Of a stretch of 64,000 bases of DNA, positions 9,166 through 17,602 are shown piece by piece (within the stretch, counting starts at the first letter, position 1; each line of letters opens with the position of its first letter). The position numbers and the translations under genes are program-made. This stretch comes from Verrucomicrobiota bacterium (lineage in GTDB: Bacteria; Verrucomicrobiota; Verrucomicrobiia; Opitutales; Coraliomargaritaceae), in contig JAAAPI010000275.1 in NCBI GenBank assembly GCA_009908325.1, forward strand, positions 1-64,000, given 5' to 3'. The notes under the pieces are model-generated. The model saw only the letters and a program-made list of their open reading frames with translations, was not told the DNA's origin and did not search any database.

Positions 9166-10197
9166 TCACCAAGTCATACCGACGAAGGCCCCGTCGTAGC
9201 GGTTGGTGATATAGCGCATGCCGGCACTGAATTGCTGTTTGTTTCCCGATGGGGTGAGGATGCCGATCGAATGAACGCGCATCGGGCGGGTGCCATCGGC
9301 CCGTCGGGCATTCAAGCGGTCGAAGAGGTCGATGATTTGGGCGGCGGTGCCGCGACTCGGGCCGTCGTCACCCAGCACATACATGCTGATGTCCTCCCCG
9401 CCCCCGAAATCGCGGAGCGCCCGCATCATGCCGTTGGCCGGGTCGCTGTTGGAGGGGATGCGATTGGGTGCGCCGCCGGACATGATTTGCGCGAACAATT
9501 GGCCGTAGTTCCTAGGTTGGTTTTTCGATAGGTTCAGGGCATGGCCGACCGCGTCGTAAATCAACTGCCGCCCCTTGAGATCGCCTCGTATCCATTGCCC
9601 CGGACTGCCGGCCAAGTAAACGCCCTCGTCGTTCACCACTTGGATGCCCTCCACCTTGGGATACAGCTCCAGCACCTCGCGCAACACCTTAATGACCACG
9701 CCCGCACGATCCGCGATGCTGCCGGAAGTGTCGATCACGAAGATAACAAAACGGCTGTCCGCCGGGATGCCGCCCACGCTGTCGGTTCGCCAAGGCGGGG
9801 GGGTGTTCCGCAGCTTGTCCCGCTCCTGCATGGCGCTCTTCAGTAGTTCGTTTTTTTTCTCGATGAGCGCGGCGTAATCGGGCACGTTGGCGAACTCGCC
9901 TCGGACGTTCGAACGTTTCTTGCGCTTGGCGGCTAGAGCCGCCTCCGCTTCGGCCACCTGTTCCTTCACGCCGACCAGCTCCAACTCCAGCGCGGCGACC
10001 TGGCCGAAGATCTCATAAATCTGCTCCTCCCGCACCTCGAGGATTTCCTCCTGATCCTCAATATCCTCTTCGATCACGTAGGGCATGATGCCGCGGTTCA
10101 GAGTGAGCAGCAGAATGATTGCCCCGAATCCGCAGCAGATGCAGTCCATGAAGGACAGCGAAAAAACGGTGATCTCTTTGCGTTGGGCGCGTGCCAT
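9166..10197 (-). CDS. Membrane-anchored vWA protein 2 with ExbD-like transmembrane segment
   Basis: The ATG at 10197 gives 343 residues. The N-terminus EITVFSLSFMDCICCGFG leads into a single membrane helix (about 18-34), with an Asp at its start (residue 18) where ExbD, TolR and MotB carry their proton-binding Asp. Residues about 40-115 form a coiled coil. The C-terminal half is a von Willebrand A domain with MIDAS motif DTSGS after FVIFVI and a later LGDDGPS loop. Topology is predicted as N-in, with the vWA domain periplasmic. It follows a sister gene of the same plan and lies four genes after a MotA/TolQ-like channel. Confidence 0.82.
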   Translation of the reverse strand: MARAQRKEITVFSLSFMDCICCGFGAIILLLTLNRGIMPYVIEEDIEDQEEILEVREEQIYEIFGQVAALELELVGVKEQVAEAEAALAAKRKKRSNVRGEFANVPDYAALIEKKNELLKSAMQERDKLRNTPPPWRTDSVGGIPADSRFVIFVIDTSGSIADRAGVVIKVLREVLELYPKVEGIQVVNDEGVYLAGSPGQWIRGDLKGRQLIYDAVGHALNLSKNQPRNYGQLFAQIMSGGAPNRIPSNSDPANGMMRALRDFGGGEDISMYVLGDDGPSRGTAAQIIDLFDRLNARRADGTRPMRVHSIGILTPSGNKQQFSAGMRYITNRYDGAFVGMTW

Positions 10198-10214
10198 GGT
10201 TCGAAAATCGCGGG

Positions 10215-11306
10215 TTAGTTGGGCCAGTCCGGCGCGGGGGTGAAAAAGGAGCCGCCGGTCCCCTCGGCGGCGTTCCACATGCGGGGTGCCGCATACATGT
10301 CGCCGGTCAGCGGGAAGAGGATGAAGTGCAGCGCCTGGCGCGAGGCCGCGGCCGTCCGGACCGCCCGGTGAAAGGCTTGATTGCGGTAGTTCGCATTGTT
10401 GTAGATCCGCCCGCCGCGAAAGTCACTGGGTAGGCCGTCCGCGATGACATAAAGGTTGTCGGGTTTCGGTTCGAGCGTATTGGCCAGCGCCACCGCCGCT
10501 TCCAGATTCGCCCCGCCGTTTGGCGCGCTCCGCCAGGCCCCGTCCAAGGCCGACTGGACGGCGGCGCCCGCTTTGCGCTCGATCCATTCGCCCGCGGTGC
10601 CCGCGTCCGCGAAGCGGGCTTCATTGTCGTATAGAATGATCTGCAGCCGCTCGCTCTGACTGGTCGCCACCAGCCAATCGAGCGAATCGAGCATCCGCAC
10701 ACGCTTCGGCGCGGTGCGCAGCTCGCGCTCGGAGGCACTCGCGTAGAATTGTTGGAAAGCTTCCGGGCTGTCCGCCACCGTGCTGGCCGAGCAGTCGAGC
10801 AGCACGACGGAACGCTCGCCGTCCAGCCGGAGGCCCGTCACGTAGTGCCGCCGCTCGTTTCCTTTTTTTTCGGTCAAGTTGCCGCCCGCGTTCTCCGACT
10901 GCCGGTTTTTCAGGTCGGAGATTTGCTGTTTCACCGCGTCGATGTCGGATTGCAGTTTGTTGGCATGCTCCAGCTTCGCCTCGGAAACGTTCCGCTTGTC
11001 CGAAAGCTCCGCCTGATCCTGCTTCATCTGCGCGTCCAGCTGTTTCGCCTCCGCCTCGACCTCGGCCAGTTTCGTTTTTTCGTCCTCCAGACTGTTGCGG
11101 ATTTCCGCCAGCATGCGCTCGCCGTCCTCCAGCCGCTGTTCGATACGGTTCACTTCGGCGCGGGCCGGGCTGACCACCCCCTCGCGCGTCTCGCCGTCTT
11201 CCATCGTCGTCATCACGTAGAGCAGGATGACTCCGCCGAAACCGCAACAGATGCAGTCCAGAAAGGAAAGGCCGAAGACCTCCAAGCTCTTGCGTTTGCG
11301 CTTCAT
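10215..11306 (-). CDS. Membrane-anchored vWA protein 1 with ExbD-like transmembrane segment
   Basis: The ATG at 11306 overlaps the upstream stop as ATGA and gives 363 residues. The start reads SLEVFGLSFLDCICCGFGG followed by a membrane helix, sharing FLDCICCGFG with its neighbour; Asp 17 marks the helix start. A coiled coil covers about 50-140. The vWA domain from about 165 begins SVVLLDCSAS, a DxSxS MIDAS motif, and contains VIADGLPSD. The two vWA genes look like ancient paralogues kept side by side, and a heterodimer is plausible. It may be the partner subunit of the TolQ-like channel encoded just upstream. Confidence 0.82.
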   Translation of the reverse strand: MKRKRKSLEVFGLSFLDCICCGFGGVILLYVMTTMEDGETREGVVSPARAEVNRIEQRLEDGERMLAEIRNSLEDEKTKLAEVEAEAKQLDAQMKQDQAELSDKRNVSEAKLEHANKLQSDIDAVKQQISDLKNRQSENAGGNLTEKKGNERRHYVTGLRLDGERSVVLLDCSASTVADSPEAFQQFYASASERELRTAPKRVRMLDSLDWLVATSQSERLQIILYDNEARFADAGTAGEWIERKAGAAVQSALDGAWRSAPNGGANLEAAVALANTLEPKPDNLYVIADGLPSDFRGGRIYNNANYRNQAFHRAVRTAAASRQALHFILFPLTGDMYAAPRMWNAAEGTGGSFFTPAPDWPN

Positions 11307-12781
11307 CGTCCGTCCATCCCCGTCACCGCGACGCACATCAGCTCCACCTTGTGACCGCCGATCCCGAGATAATCGCCCGTTTCCAGCGCCTGACCCGGCT
11401 CCGCCGGCCGGTCGTTCACCCAGACCCTTCCGTCGCCCCAATCGGCGAGGCGGACCGCCCCGTCCGCTTCAACGCGCAACTCGCAGTGGCGCTCAGCCAC
11501 CTCCGGGATAGCATGGACGATCCGCAGGCCGGATTCCTCCGCCGTCAGCCCGCGCCCGATGCGGAAAGCGCCAACCTCCAAGGGCAGCACGCGACCCTGA
11601 AACAGCAGATGGGTCGGTTTCGGCGGAGGCCCGTCCAGAAATCCGTCCTTGCCGGTGTGGTAGTGGCGTCCGCCATTGCGTCCGCCGTCGTCGGCCGCCG
11701 GCGAGTCCGGTTCCAGTGGCCCGGATTCGTCCCCGGCGTGATCGGCGTCGAACCGGATCTCGACCGCCGATGCCTCGCCCGAGTCCGAGCCGGAGCCCGG
11801 AGAAGCGTTCCGCCAGAGCGAGCCGCCGTCGAGGACATCGCGCCCTTCCTCCGAACAATCGACGGGCGCGATATCCGCCACCCGCGCCAAATGGTCGACC
11901 GCGCCGGGAATCCGCGATATCCGCGGCGAGAGCAACAAGGGTGCGTCTTTCCCGCCCGCACCCTGCTCCCGGATCGTCCGCCGAACGAAGGCGACGAGGA
12001 TTTCGGCCAGATCGCCAAAGGCCTCCTCGAAATCCGAGCCCGCCATCTCGGCCTTTCGCGCACCGATTTCAAAGATCGCCACTCCGCCCCGGCTCAAGGC
12101 CGCCAAAGCCTCCGGAATTTGATCGAACAAGGCCTGGTCCGTGGCTCCCTTCTTGGAGGGGCGAATCCGCATTTGCTCGAGGCACAGCTTGTCGGCCTTG
12201 AGAAACACGGATTCCTCCAGTCTGGCGGCGCCGAATCCGTCCTCCGTCCAGGCACCCGCCACCCGGACGCTCTCGGCGGATACATCGAGCCGCGCCAGAA
12301 CCAGTCGGCCGAGGGTGGCATCGAGATAAAAACATTCCGGCCGCCCGGAACCGATCCGGTCACGGTTGGCGAGAAAGGCCGCCAGCGCCACGTCCACACA
12401 GGTAGCGGAGGGAAACCCCGCCTCATCCGCGAGCGTCCGCAACGCCCGACGGTCTTCCTCCGTATAGAACGAAGGCATCAGCAAAACCGTCGCTTCCCCG
12501 CTAACGTGCTCGACGGGCAATGCCGCCAACTGCGTTCGCACGGCCTCTCCCACCGTCAGCCCGGGCAAGCGCCCGTCCACCGCCCGGTCCGGCTCACCGG
12601 GACGATCCCAGAAGCCGGCGACGGTTTCACCCGGGGTCAGCCGGGCGTTCGCTCTCGCGGCCGCGCCGAAGATCCATTCGCCGCCGTCGTCCAACGAGGC
12701 CATGCCCGGACCGGCGGTTTCGTTGTCGCCCGCTCCGGTTTGGAGACGAATGCCGCTGTCGTTCAAGTCGATGCAATTCAT
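11303..12781 (-). CDS. Hsp70/actin-like ATPase-type domain fused to a C-terminal FHA domain
   Basis: A 492-residue, probably cytoplasmic protein. Residues about 1-330 have an Hsp70/StbA-like order, including ALRTLADEAGFPSATCVDVALAAFL, close to the Hsp70 segment before its conserved AAAL region. Residues about 335-390 are an acidic linker. Residues about 400-485 are a forkhead-associated domain: FRIGRG, then RIVHAIPEVAERHCEL, VNDRP and LETGDYLGIGG. FHA domains bind phosphothreonine, but no Ser/Thr kinase is seen in the window. The gene is coupled by ATGA to vWA protein 1. I am confident of the FHA domain and less so of the ATPase fold. Confidence 0.7.
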   Translation of the reverse strand: MNCIDLNDSGIRLQTGAGDNETAGPGMASLDDGGEWIFGAAARANARLTPGETVAGFWDRPGEPDRAVDGRLPGLTVGEAVRTQLAALPVEHVSGEATVLLMPSFYTEEDRRALRTLADEAGFPSATCVDVALAAFLANRDRIGSGRPECFYLDATLGRLVLARLDVSAESVRVAGAWTEDGFGAARLEESVFLKADKLCLEQMRIRPSKKGATDQALFDQIPEALAALSRGGVAIFEIGARKAEMAGSDFEEAFGDLAEILVAFVRRTIREQGAGGKDAPLLLSPRISRIPGAVDHLARVADIAPVDCSEEGRDVLDGGSLWRNASPGSGSDSGEASAVEIRFDADHAGDESGPLEPDSPAADDGGRNGGRHYHTGKDGFLDGPPPKPTHLLFQGRVLPLEVGAFRIGRGLTAEESGLRIVHAIPEVAERHCELRVEADGAVRLADWGDGRVWVNDRPAEPGQALETGDYLGIGGHKVELMCVAVTGMDGR

Positions 12782-12821
12782 AGTTGGGAAAATCGATGTG
12801 ATTTCGGAGGCAATTCAGGCT

Positions 12822-13607
12822 TCAGGCTGGCCGCTCCAGCCGGTCCACGCAATGCTCGTCGCAGTAGCGCTCGACCTCCTGCACGAGTTCTTCCTGGCTG
12901 CCTTGTAGCCAATGGATCAGCAGCATGAGCACGAGGCTCAGAAGGAGCGCGATGAGGGTGGAGTTGAAGGCGAGTCCGAGCGCCCCGGTGACCGGGGCGA
13001 TATCGCCGCTGGCCACCGCGTCGGAGGCCAGGCCGAGGCCGAGACCGATGCCACGGACCGTGCCGACGAAACCGATCGACGGAATCGCCCAGGCAACGTA
13101 GCGCACCGCCGTGGCCCGTGCCTCCAGCCGCGCCAACTCGTCCTCGCAAACCGAGGACACTGCCCGGGAGACATCTTCAGTCGAATGCCCGGCATGGAAC
13201 CGACTCAAGGCCCGGCGCAGCGCCCTCGGTAGCAACCGGGCCTGCTCTTCCTCGGGCAGGCGCTCTAGCGGCCGCATCTGCGCCATCGATTCCTCCGGCG
13301 TGATGGCCTCCTCCGAATAAGGCATGGGATCGCGTTCGAGCACTGATTTCTCGCGCTTCACGTCTTTGAACTGCTCCATCAGCACGAAGAAGACGACCCA
13401 GAGAAAAAGAATCAGGCAAAAGGCCTGTTCCGCCCCGTTCAGCGTCTCCGCGATCGAGAAGGACTGCCCGGGGATTTCCCCCGCCGCCTTGGCCATGCCG
13501 ACCGCGTCGGCCACCGGACCTACATAAAATTGATACAGCATCAGGATCAAAACCGATGCGGCGACAAAGCCCACGGCTTTGATCAGGATTCCCAGGTTAA
13601 TCGTCAT
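12822..13607 (-). CDS. MotA/TolQ/ExbB-family proton-channel-like protein
   Basis: The ATG at 13607 gives 261 residues with four predicted membrane helices (about 6-28, 62-79, 170-194, 205-234) and a cytoplasmic loop of about 85 residues between the second and third. The third helix reads AIPSIGFVGTVRGI and the fourth GALGLAFNSTLIALLL, matching the ExbB/TolQ core, with threonines at 183 and 217 in the pore positions. Such proteins form pentamers around two ExbD/TolR/MotB-type subunits and use the proton or sodium gradient. No ExbD or MotB of normal type is adjacent; the two vWA proteins have the right membrane segment instead. Confidence 0.85.
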   Translation of the reverse strand: MTINLGILIKAVGFVAASVLILMLYQFYVGPVADAVGMAKAAGEIPGQSFSIAETLNGAEQAFCLILFLWVVFFVLMEQFKDVKREKSVLERDPMPYSEEAITPEESMAQMRPLERLPEEEQARLLPRALRRALSRFHAGHSTEDVSRAVSSVCEDELARLEARATAVRYVAWAIPSIGFVGTVRGIGLGLGLASDAVASGDIAPVTGALGLAFNSTLIALLLSLVLMLLIHWLQGSQEELVQEVERYCDEHCVDRLERPA

Positions 13608-13650
13608 GGATGTATTTCCTCGTTTGGTTGTTGAAGCGCGGGCGCGGTCG

Positions 13651-14715
13651 TCATTGAGCGCCCTCCGTAAATTCATTCCGCAGCCGGAGGGTCACGTGCT
13701 TGCCGGGCGCGGTCGACTGGATGGAGACGACCGCGCGTAGACCGGTGCCGCCCGTATGCGTGGCTTCCAGCACGCCGAGGCCGGCATAGAGGTTCTCAAA
13801 CGCGAACCGTCCCTCGGCGTCGGTCTTCGTGCTGCGACCCTGATAGCGCAACTCGGCGCCCTCCACCGGTTCGCCGCCACGGGCCGGCAAGAGTCGGCCG
13901 CTCAGCGAAACCCCGCCACCGTTGTCGGACGGGTCGATCAACAAGCGCGCGAAATCCACCGCGAAGAGGTCCGGATCCGGACCGGAATCGCCCGATTTGT
14001 CGATGCGCAGGGCAAAGCTCCCCGAGCGCACAACCGCCTCCCACTTCGGCGGAACGGCCACGGTCAGGAGCCGGCCCCCAGTATCCGGAATATTGATACG
14101 ATTGAGGGCTTCTTCAAGGAAGGAGGCCGGCTCCCCGTCGATCGTCGCCGTGTAGGCGCCATCTTCGTGGCTCGACTCGATTCCGGCGAGATAGAGTTGC
14201 AGCAGGACGGTTCCCGTCGTCTCCACGGACGGCAGAGACTCGAACCGCAGAGCCTCGGACTCGACCGCATGATAGCCCGGCGTGCCCGGCGGGGCCTCCG
14301 CCACCTCGGGCAAACGCCCGCTTCCGGCCATCAGCCGGTCGGTGCCGGGCGGATCCTCTGACCGCCGGCCTTCCGCCGCTTCCGGGTTCGACCAGAGGGG
14401 CGGGCGCTCGCGTAGCGCACGTCCCTGATAGGGATTCGCGCCCGCCTGCCAGCCGAAACCGAAGTTATCAATGTCGCCGACCCGGATGACCCGCCCGGCC
14501 TGTGGCGTGTCCTCGAGGGACACCCCCTTCGCGGCCCAAGGGCCGTCCTCCGTCGTCTCCGGCATGCTGAAACGCTGTGCCGCCGACATCGGCTCCGTTC
14601 CCCGCCGCGCTTCTAAGGGCAGGAGGGCGCACAGCGGCAAAAACAGAACCAAGGCCAAGCGCGCGAGCCGATGGCGCGGGCGAACGTCCGACCGATGCTT
14701 GTGCAGCGTGGTCAT
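13651..14715 (-). CDS. Exported protein with C-terminal carboxypeptidase-regulatory-like domain
   Basis: The start at 14715 (ATGA overlap with the upstream stop) gives 354 residues. An N-terminal membrane or signal segment (RLARLALVLFLPLCALLPLE) is followed by a presumably disordered region. A beta-rich part at about 165-270 may be a carbohydrate-binding-like sandwich. The last 80 residues read SLSGRLLPARGGEPVEGAEL, then STKTDAEGRFAFENL, the pattern of carboxypeptidase regulatory-like or CNA-B domains. It is likely a periplasmic or surface structural subunit of the cluster. Confidence 0.7.
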   Translation of the reverse strand: MTTLHKHRSDVRPRHRLARLALVLFLPLCALLPLEARRGTEPMSAAQRFSMPETTEDGPWAAKGVSLEDTPQAGRVIRVGDIDNFGFGWQAGANPYQGRALRERPPLWSNPEAAEGRRSEDPPGTDRLMAGSGRLPEVAEAPPGTPGYHAVESEALRFESLPSVETTGTVLLQLYLAGIESSHEDGAYTATIDGEPASFLEEALNRINIPDTGGRLLTVAVPPKWEAVVRSGSFALRIDKSGDSGPDPDLFAVDFARLLIDPSDNGGGVSLSGRLLPARGGEPVEGAELRYQGRSTKTDAEGRFAFENLYAGLGVLEATHTGGTGLRAVVSIQSTAPGKHVTLRLRNEFTEGAQ

Positions 14716-17297
14716 GGCCGGCCGCCCTCCTCCGTCTTTTCCTCCGCCGTAACGCCGTGGAGATGGCGCAAGCGGCGGGCCTTTTCCTTCGCTTCCGGAT
14801 CGATGGGATCTTCTTCGGCCGCGGCCTCCTCTCCAAAAAGTAGATCCTCGACCGCGTTGTCGAACTCGAGAGTCGAGCGCGTCACCACTGGCTCCGAAGC
14901 GGATTTTCGGCTCTCGTCGCCCGCGACGCCGCCGTTTCCGCCGCCGTTTCCGCCGACGGTCGAGGCGTTCGAAGTTGGTTCCGTCCCGTCCGAATTCGGC
15001 GTGCCCGTCGCAGCGGATTCTTGCGCCGATTCGAACTGGCGAACGGGCGGAGGCGTATACTCGGTGGGATCCGTCCATTTCTCCTTGGCAGCCTCCCGCA
15101 TGGGCTTGGGCGAGGCCCGCTCCATGGCCGCCTCCATCGCCGCCTGTTCGGCAGCGGCCGTTTGTTGATGCTGCTCGGCGGCCTCTTGATGGGCGGCCGC
15201 CCGGGCGGGATCGTCGGCGGATTCGGCATTCCGCTGCGCTTCGACAGCTCGCTCCATCGCCGCCTCCGCCGCCTCGGCCGCCTTGACCGCTTGGCGCAGG
15301 CTTTGTCGTTTCGCCTCGTCGCGTTGTCGCGCCGCCTGCGCCTTCTTTTGATTCAAATCCCGTCTCATTCGCTTTTGCTCGGTCAAAGCGTCCTCCTGCG
15401 CCCGCCTGGCCTCCGCCTGGGCCGCTTCGGACGCCTGTTGAGCGGCGGGCGAGGGTTCTTGCGCGGCCTGCTCGGTGGCGCGACGGGCCGCCGCCTGGGC
15501 TTCCGCCGCCGCCCGCTGCGCCTCCGCCGCCGAGTTGGCGGTCGGCGGCGGCCCCTTGGCGGCGGCGGCCTCTTGCTGAGCTTGTCGCATGGCTTCCTGG
15601 CTGCGCTCCGCCTGCGCCTGGGCTTGGGCGGCCTCTTTCAATTTTTCCTCCGCCGCCTTCGGCGAACTCGCCCGCGCGGCCTGCGCCTGCGACTGCGCCG
15701 CCGATTCCATCGCTTCGGCGGCCTGCTCCGACGCTTCCATCGCCTCTTGCAAAGCCGCTTTCTCCCCTGTGTTTTGGGAAGCCTGCATCTGCTTGCGGAT
15801 CTGTTCGCTGGTTTCACGCTGCGCCTCGGCCGCTTCGGACTGCGCCTGACTCGCCGCCTTCGCGGCCTCCTGTGCCTGCTGCTGCTCGGCGGCTTTCGCG
15901 GAGGGTTGAGCAGCCGCTTCGGCCGCCTGCTCGGCCTGCGCCTGCGCCTGCGTAGCCGCTTGCTGCGACCGGGCGGCGGCCTCCGCCTGCTGGCGGGGGT
16001 TGGAAGGAGTGGATGGCGACGGCTTGGGGGGCGGCGAGGGCGAAGGATCCGTGGGTGAAGACGACTTCTCGCCGTCTTTCGGCGAATCCGACGAATCGTT
16101 TGAAACATCGCTTTCGTGCGTGGGATCCAACTCCATCCTCCCTCCCTCGGCACCCTTTTCGTCGCTCTCGGGGGACGGCTCATCGGGTGTCTCGGTCGAC
16201 GACGCATCGCCCCGCATCTGCTGTTCGAGATCCCGCATCCGCTTCAAGTCCTGTTCGATCTCGTCCATCGCATCCGCCAGTTCCTTGTCGGCTTGAGCCG
16301 CCGCTTCGGCTTGCGCTTGTGTCGCCCGCGCTTGCTCCCGCCGCGCATTCTTCACGGCCGCTTCCGCCCCCTGCTGCGCCTTTTTCGCCGCTTCGAGCTG
16401 GCGCATGGCCTCGCTCTGCTTCGAGACGGGCGACCGGTTCGCCTCCTGCCGGGCCGCCGCCTCGCTCTGCGCGGAACGCGCCTCGGCCAGCGCTTCCGCC
16501 GCCGCCCGCTGTTCCGCGTCGGCGGTGCCCGCGAACAACTCCGCATCGGCGCTTTCCTTGTTGGCGCGCATGGCCTCGCGGGCCGACTCCAAGGCTTCCG
16601 CCGCCGCCCGCTGGGCTTTTTCCGCTTCGGCGGCGGCCTCCGCCGCTTCGGCCTGCGACTCGGCCGCTTCCTTCTTGGCTTTGCCCCGCGCCTCGGGCGT
16701 CCCGCTGGTCGCCTGCATCTGCTTTTCCATGGCCGCCTTCTGCGCGGACTCGCTCGCCTTCAAGTGCCGGGCCGCCTCGGACTGCGCCTGTTCCGCCTTT
16801 TTCAATTCATGTTCCGCCCGCCGGGCATCGGGCACGCCCGCCGCCCGCATTTCACGTTTTTTTTCAAGCGTCCGCTCGATCGAGTCCGCCGTCCGCCGAA
16901 GGTTTTCCCCCATTTCCTTCGCCGCCTCCCGCTCCGAAACGCCGGGCGTGCCTTTTTTGGCGGCGTCTTCTTCCATCCGCTCGGCGGCCTCCCGCGCTTT
17001 CTCCACCAAGGTGCGGGCGGCGGTTTCGAGCGCGTCTTCGGCGGCCTTAAGTTTGGCTTCGTTCTCCTCCGTCGGTTCTTCCTCGAAAGCCTCCTGTTTG
17101 CGCTCCCAGTCGGTTTTCGCCTTCACGTAGGCCTCCATGTCCGGCGGCGGTATCTGGTTATTGGAGTAGCCGACGTCCCCGGCGCCTTCGTAGGTGTCGG
17201 CCAACGGGCCGACCTGCCCGGAAAGCATCGGGCCGACCGCCGCGCAGCCGGCCAGAAGGCATCCGGTGAACCATGATTTTGAGGAGAATCGGCGCAT
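14712..17297 (-). CDS. Giant Ala/Glu/Gln-rich coiled-coil lipoprotein
   Basis: The 861-residue protein starts with a signal peptide ending in a good lipobox, LAGC (Cys 18). About 600 residues are low-complexity helix dominated by Ala, Glu, Gln, Lys and Arg, with recurring AEAAA- and QAQAEA-like units, interrupted at about 350-430 by a Ser/Pro/Asp-rich linker. A short conserved-looking end contains LEFDNAVEDLLFG. The composition predicts a long rod anchored in a membrane by lipid, comparable in style to TolA-like spacers, though no homology to TolA is claimed. Both ends overlap neighbouring genes (TGATG, ATGA). Confidence 0.75.
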   Translation of the reverse strand: MRRFSSKSWFTGCLLAGCAAVGPMLSGQVGPLADTYEGAGDVGYSNNQIPPPDMEAYVKAKTDWERKQEAFEEEPTEENEAKLKAAEDALETAARTLVEKAREAAERMEEDAAKKGTPGVSEREAAKEMGENLRRTADSIERTLEKKREMRAAGVPDARRAEHELKKAEQAQSEAARHLKASESAQKAAMEKQMQATSGTPEARGKAKKEAAESQAEAAEAAAEAEKAQRAAAEALESAREAMRANKESADAELFAGTADAEQRAAAEALAEARSAQSEAAARQEANRSPVSKQSEAMRQLEAAKKAQQGAEAAVKNARREQARATQAQAEAAAQADKELADAMDEIEQDLKRMRDLEQQMRGDASSTETPDEPSPESDEKGAEGGRMELDPTHESDVSNDSSDSPKDGEKSSSPTDPSPSPPPKPSPSTPSNPRQQAEAAARSQQAATQAQAQAEQAAEAAAQPSAKAAEQQQAQEAAKAASQAQSEAAEAQRETSEQIRKQMQASQNTGEKAALQEAMEASEQAAEAMESAAQSQAQAARASSPKAAEEKLKEAAQAQAQAERSQEAMRQAQQEAAAAKGPPPTANSAAEAQRAAAEAQAAARRATEQAAQEPSPAAQQASEAAQAEARRAQEDALTEQKRMRRDLNQKKAQAARQRDEAKRQSLRQAVKAAEAAEAAMERAVEAQRNAESADDPARAAAHQEAAEQHQQTAAAEQAAMEAAMERASPKPMREAAKEKWTDPTEYTPPPVRQFESAQESAATGTPNSDGTEPTSNASTVGGNGGGNGGVAGDESRKSASEPVVTRSTLEFDNAVEDLLFGEEAAAEEDPIDPEAKEKARRLRHLHGVTAEEKTEEGGRP

Positions 17298-17602
17298 CAG
17301 AAATTCTCGGGGAAGTGGGATTGCTGGAAGGGCTGGGTCGGCACGCTCTGCTCCGAAAACCTGCGTTCCGCCTCACGGCGCGCCTTCGCTTCTTTGCGCA
17401 GGGCGTCGCGGTCCACTTCGGACGCCTCCTTCTTGGCGGCCTCGGCGGTCTTTTCAACGGCCGCGGCCGACCCCGGCTTTGTGGCGGATATCGCTTGGCC
17501 CGGCAAGTCAAGCGGAGAGGACAGCAGCAAAACCGCAAGCACCGGGGCGAAGCGCCCGGAGCGAGGGATGGGGCTACCGGGGACTGGTGAGATCGATTTC
17601 AT
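17297..17602 (-). CDS. Small exported protein, motor cluster
   Basis: The 101-residue product has an N-terminal hydrophobic stretch (FAPVLAVLLLSSPLDLPGQ) typical of a signal peptide. A charged helix rich in Lys, Glu and Ala follows (about 45-85), then a short tail ending HFPENF. No family was recognised. Its start overlaps the stop of the PEGA gene (ATGA) and its stop overlaps the lipoprotein start (TGATG), so it is very likely translated as part of the same polycistron. Confidence 0.65.
   Translation of the reverse strand: MKSISPVPGSPIPRSGRFAPVLAVLLLSSPLDLPGQAISATKPGSAAAVEKTAEAAKKEASEVDRDALRKEAKARREAERRFSEQSVPTQPFQQSHFPENF

Noticed and set aside
11351-12928. Long plus-strand open frame (525 residues) opposite the Hsp70-like/FHA gene
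   Set aside because: High GC leaves few stops in antisense; its product is Arg/Pro-rich without motifs, while the minus strand has a clear FHA domain and overlapping starts.
15021-17276. Plus-strand Arg/Leu-rich frames opposite the giant lipoprotein
   Set aside because: They mirror the Ala/Glu repeats of the minus strand; no signal, motif or ribosome site supports them.
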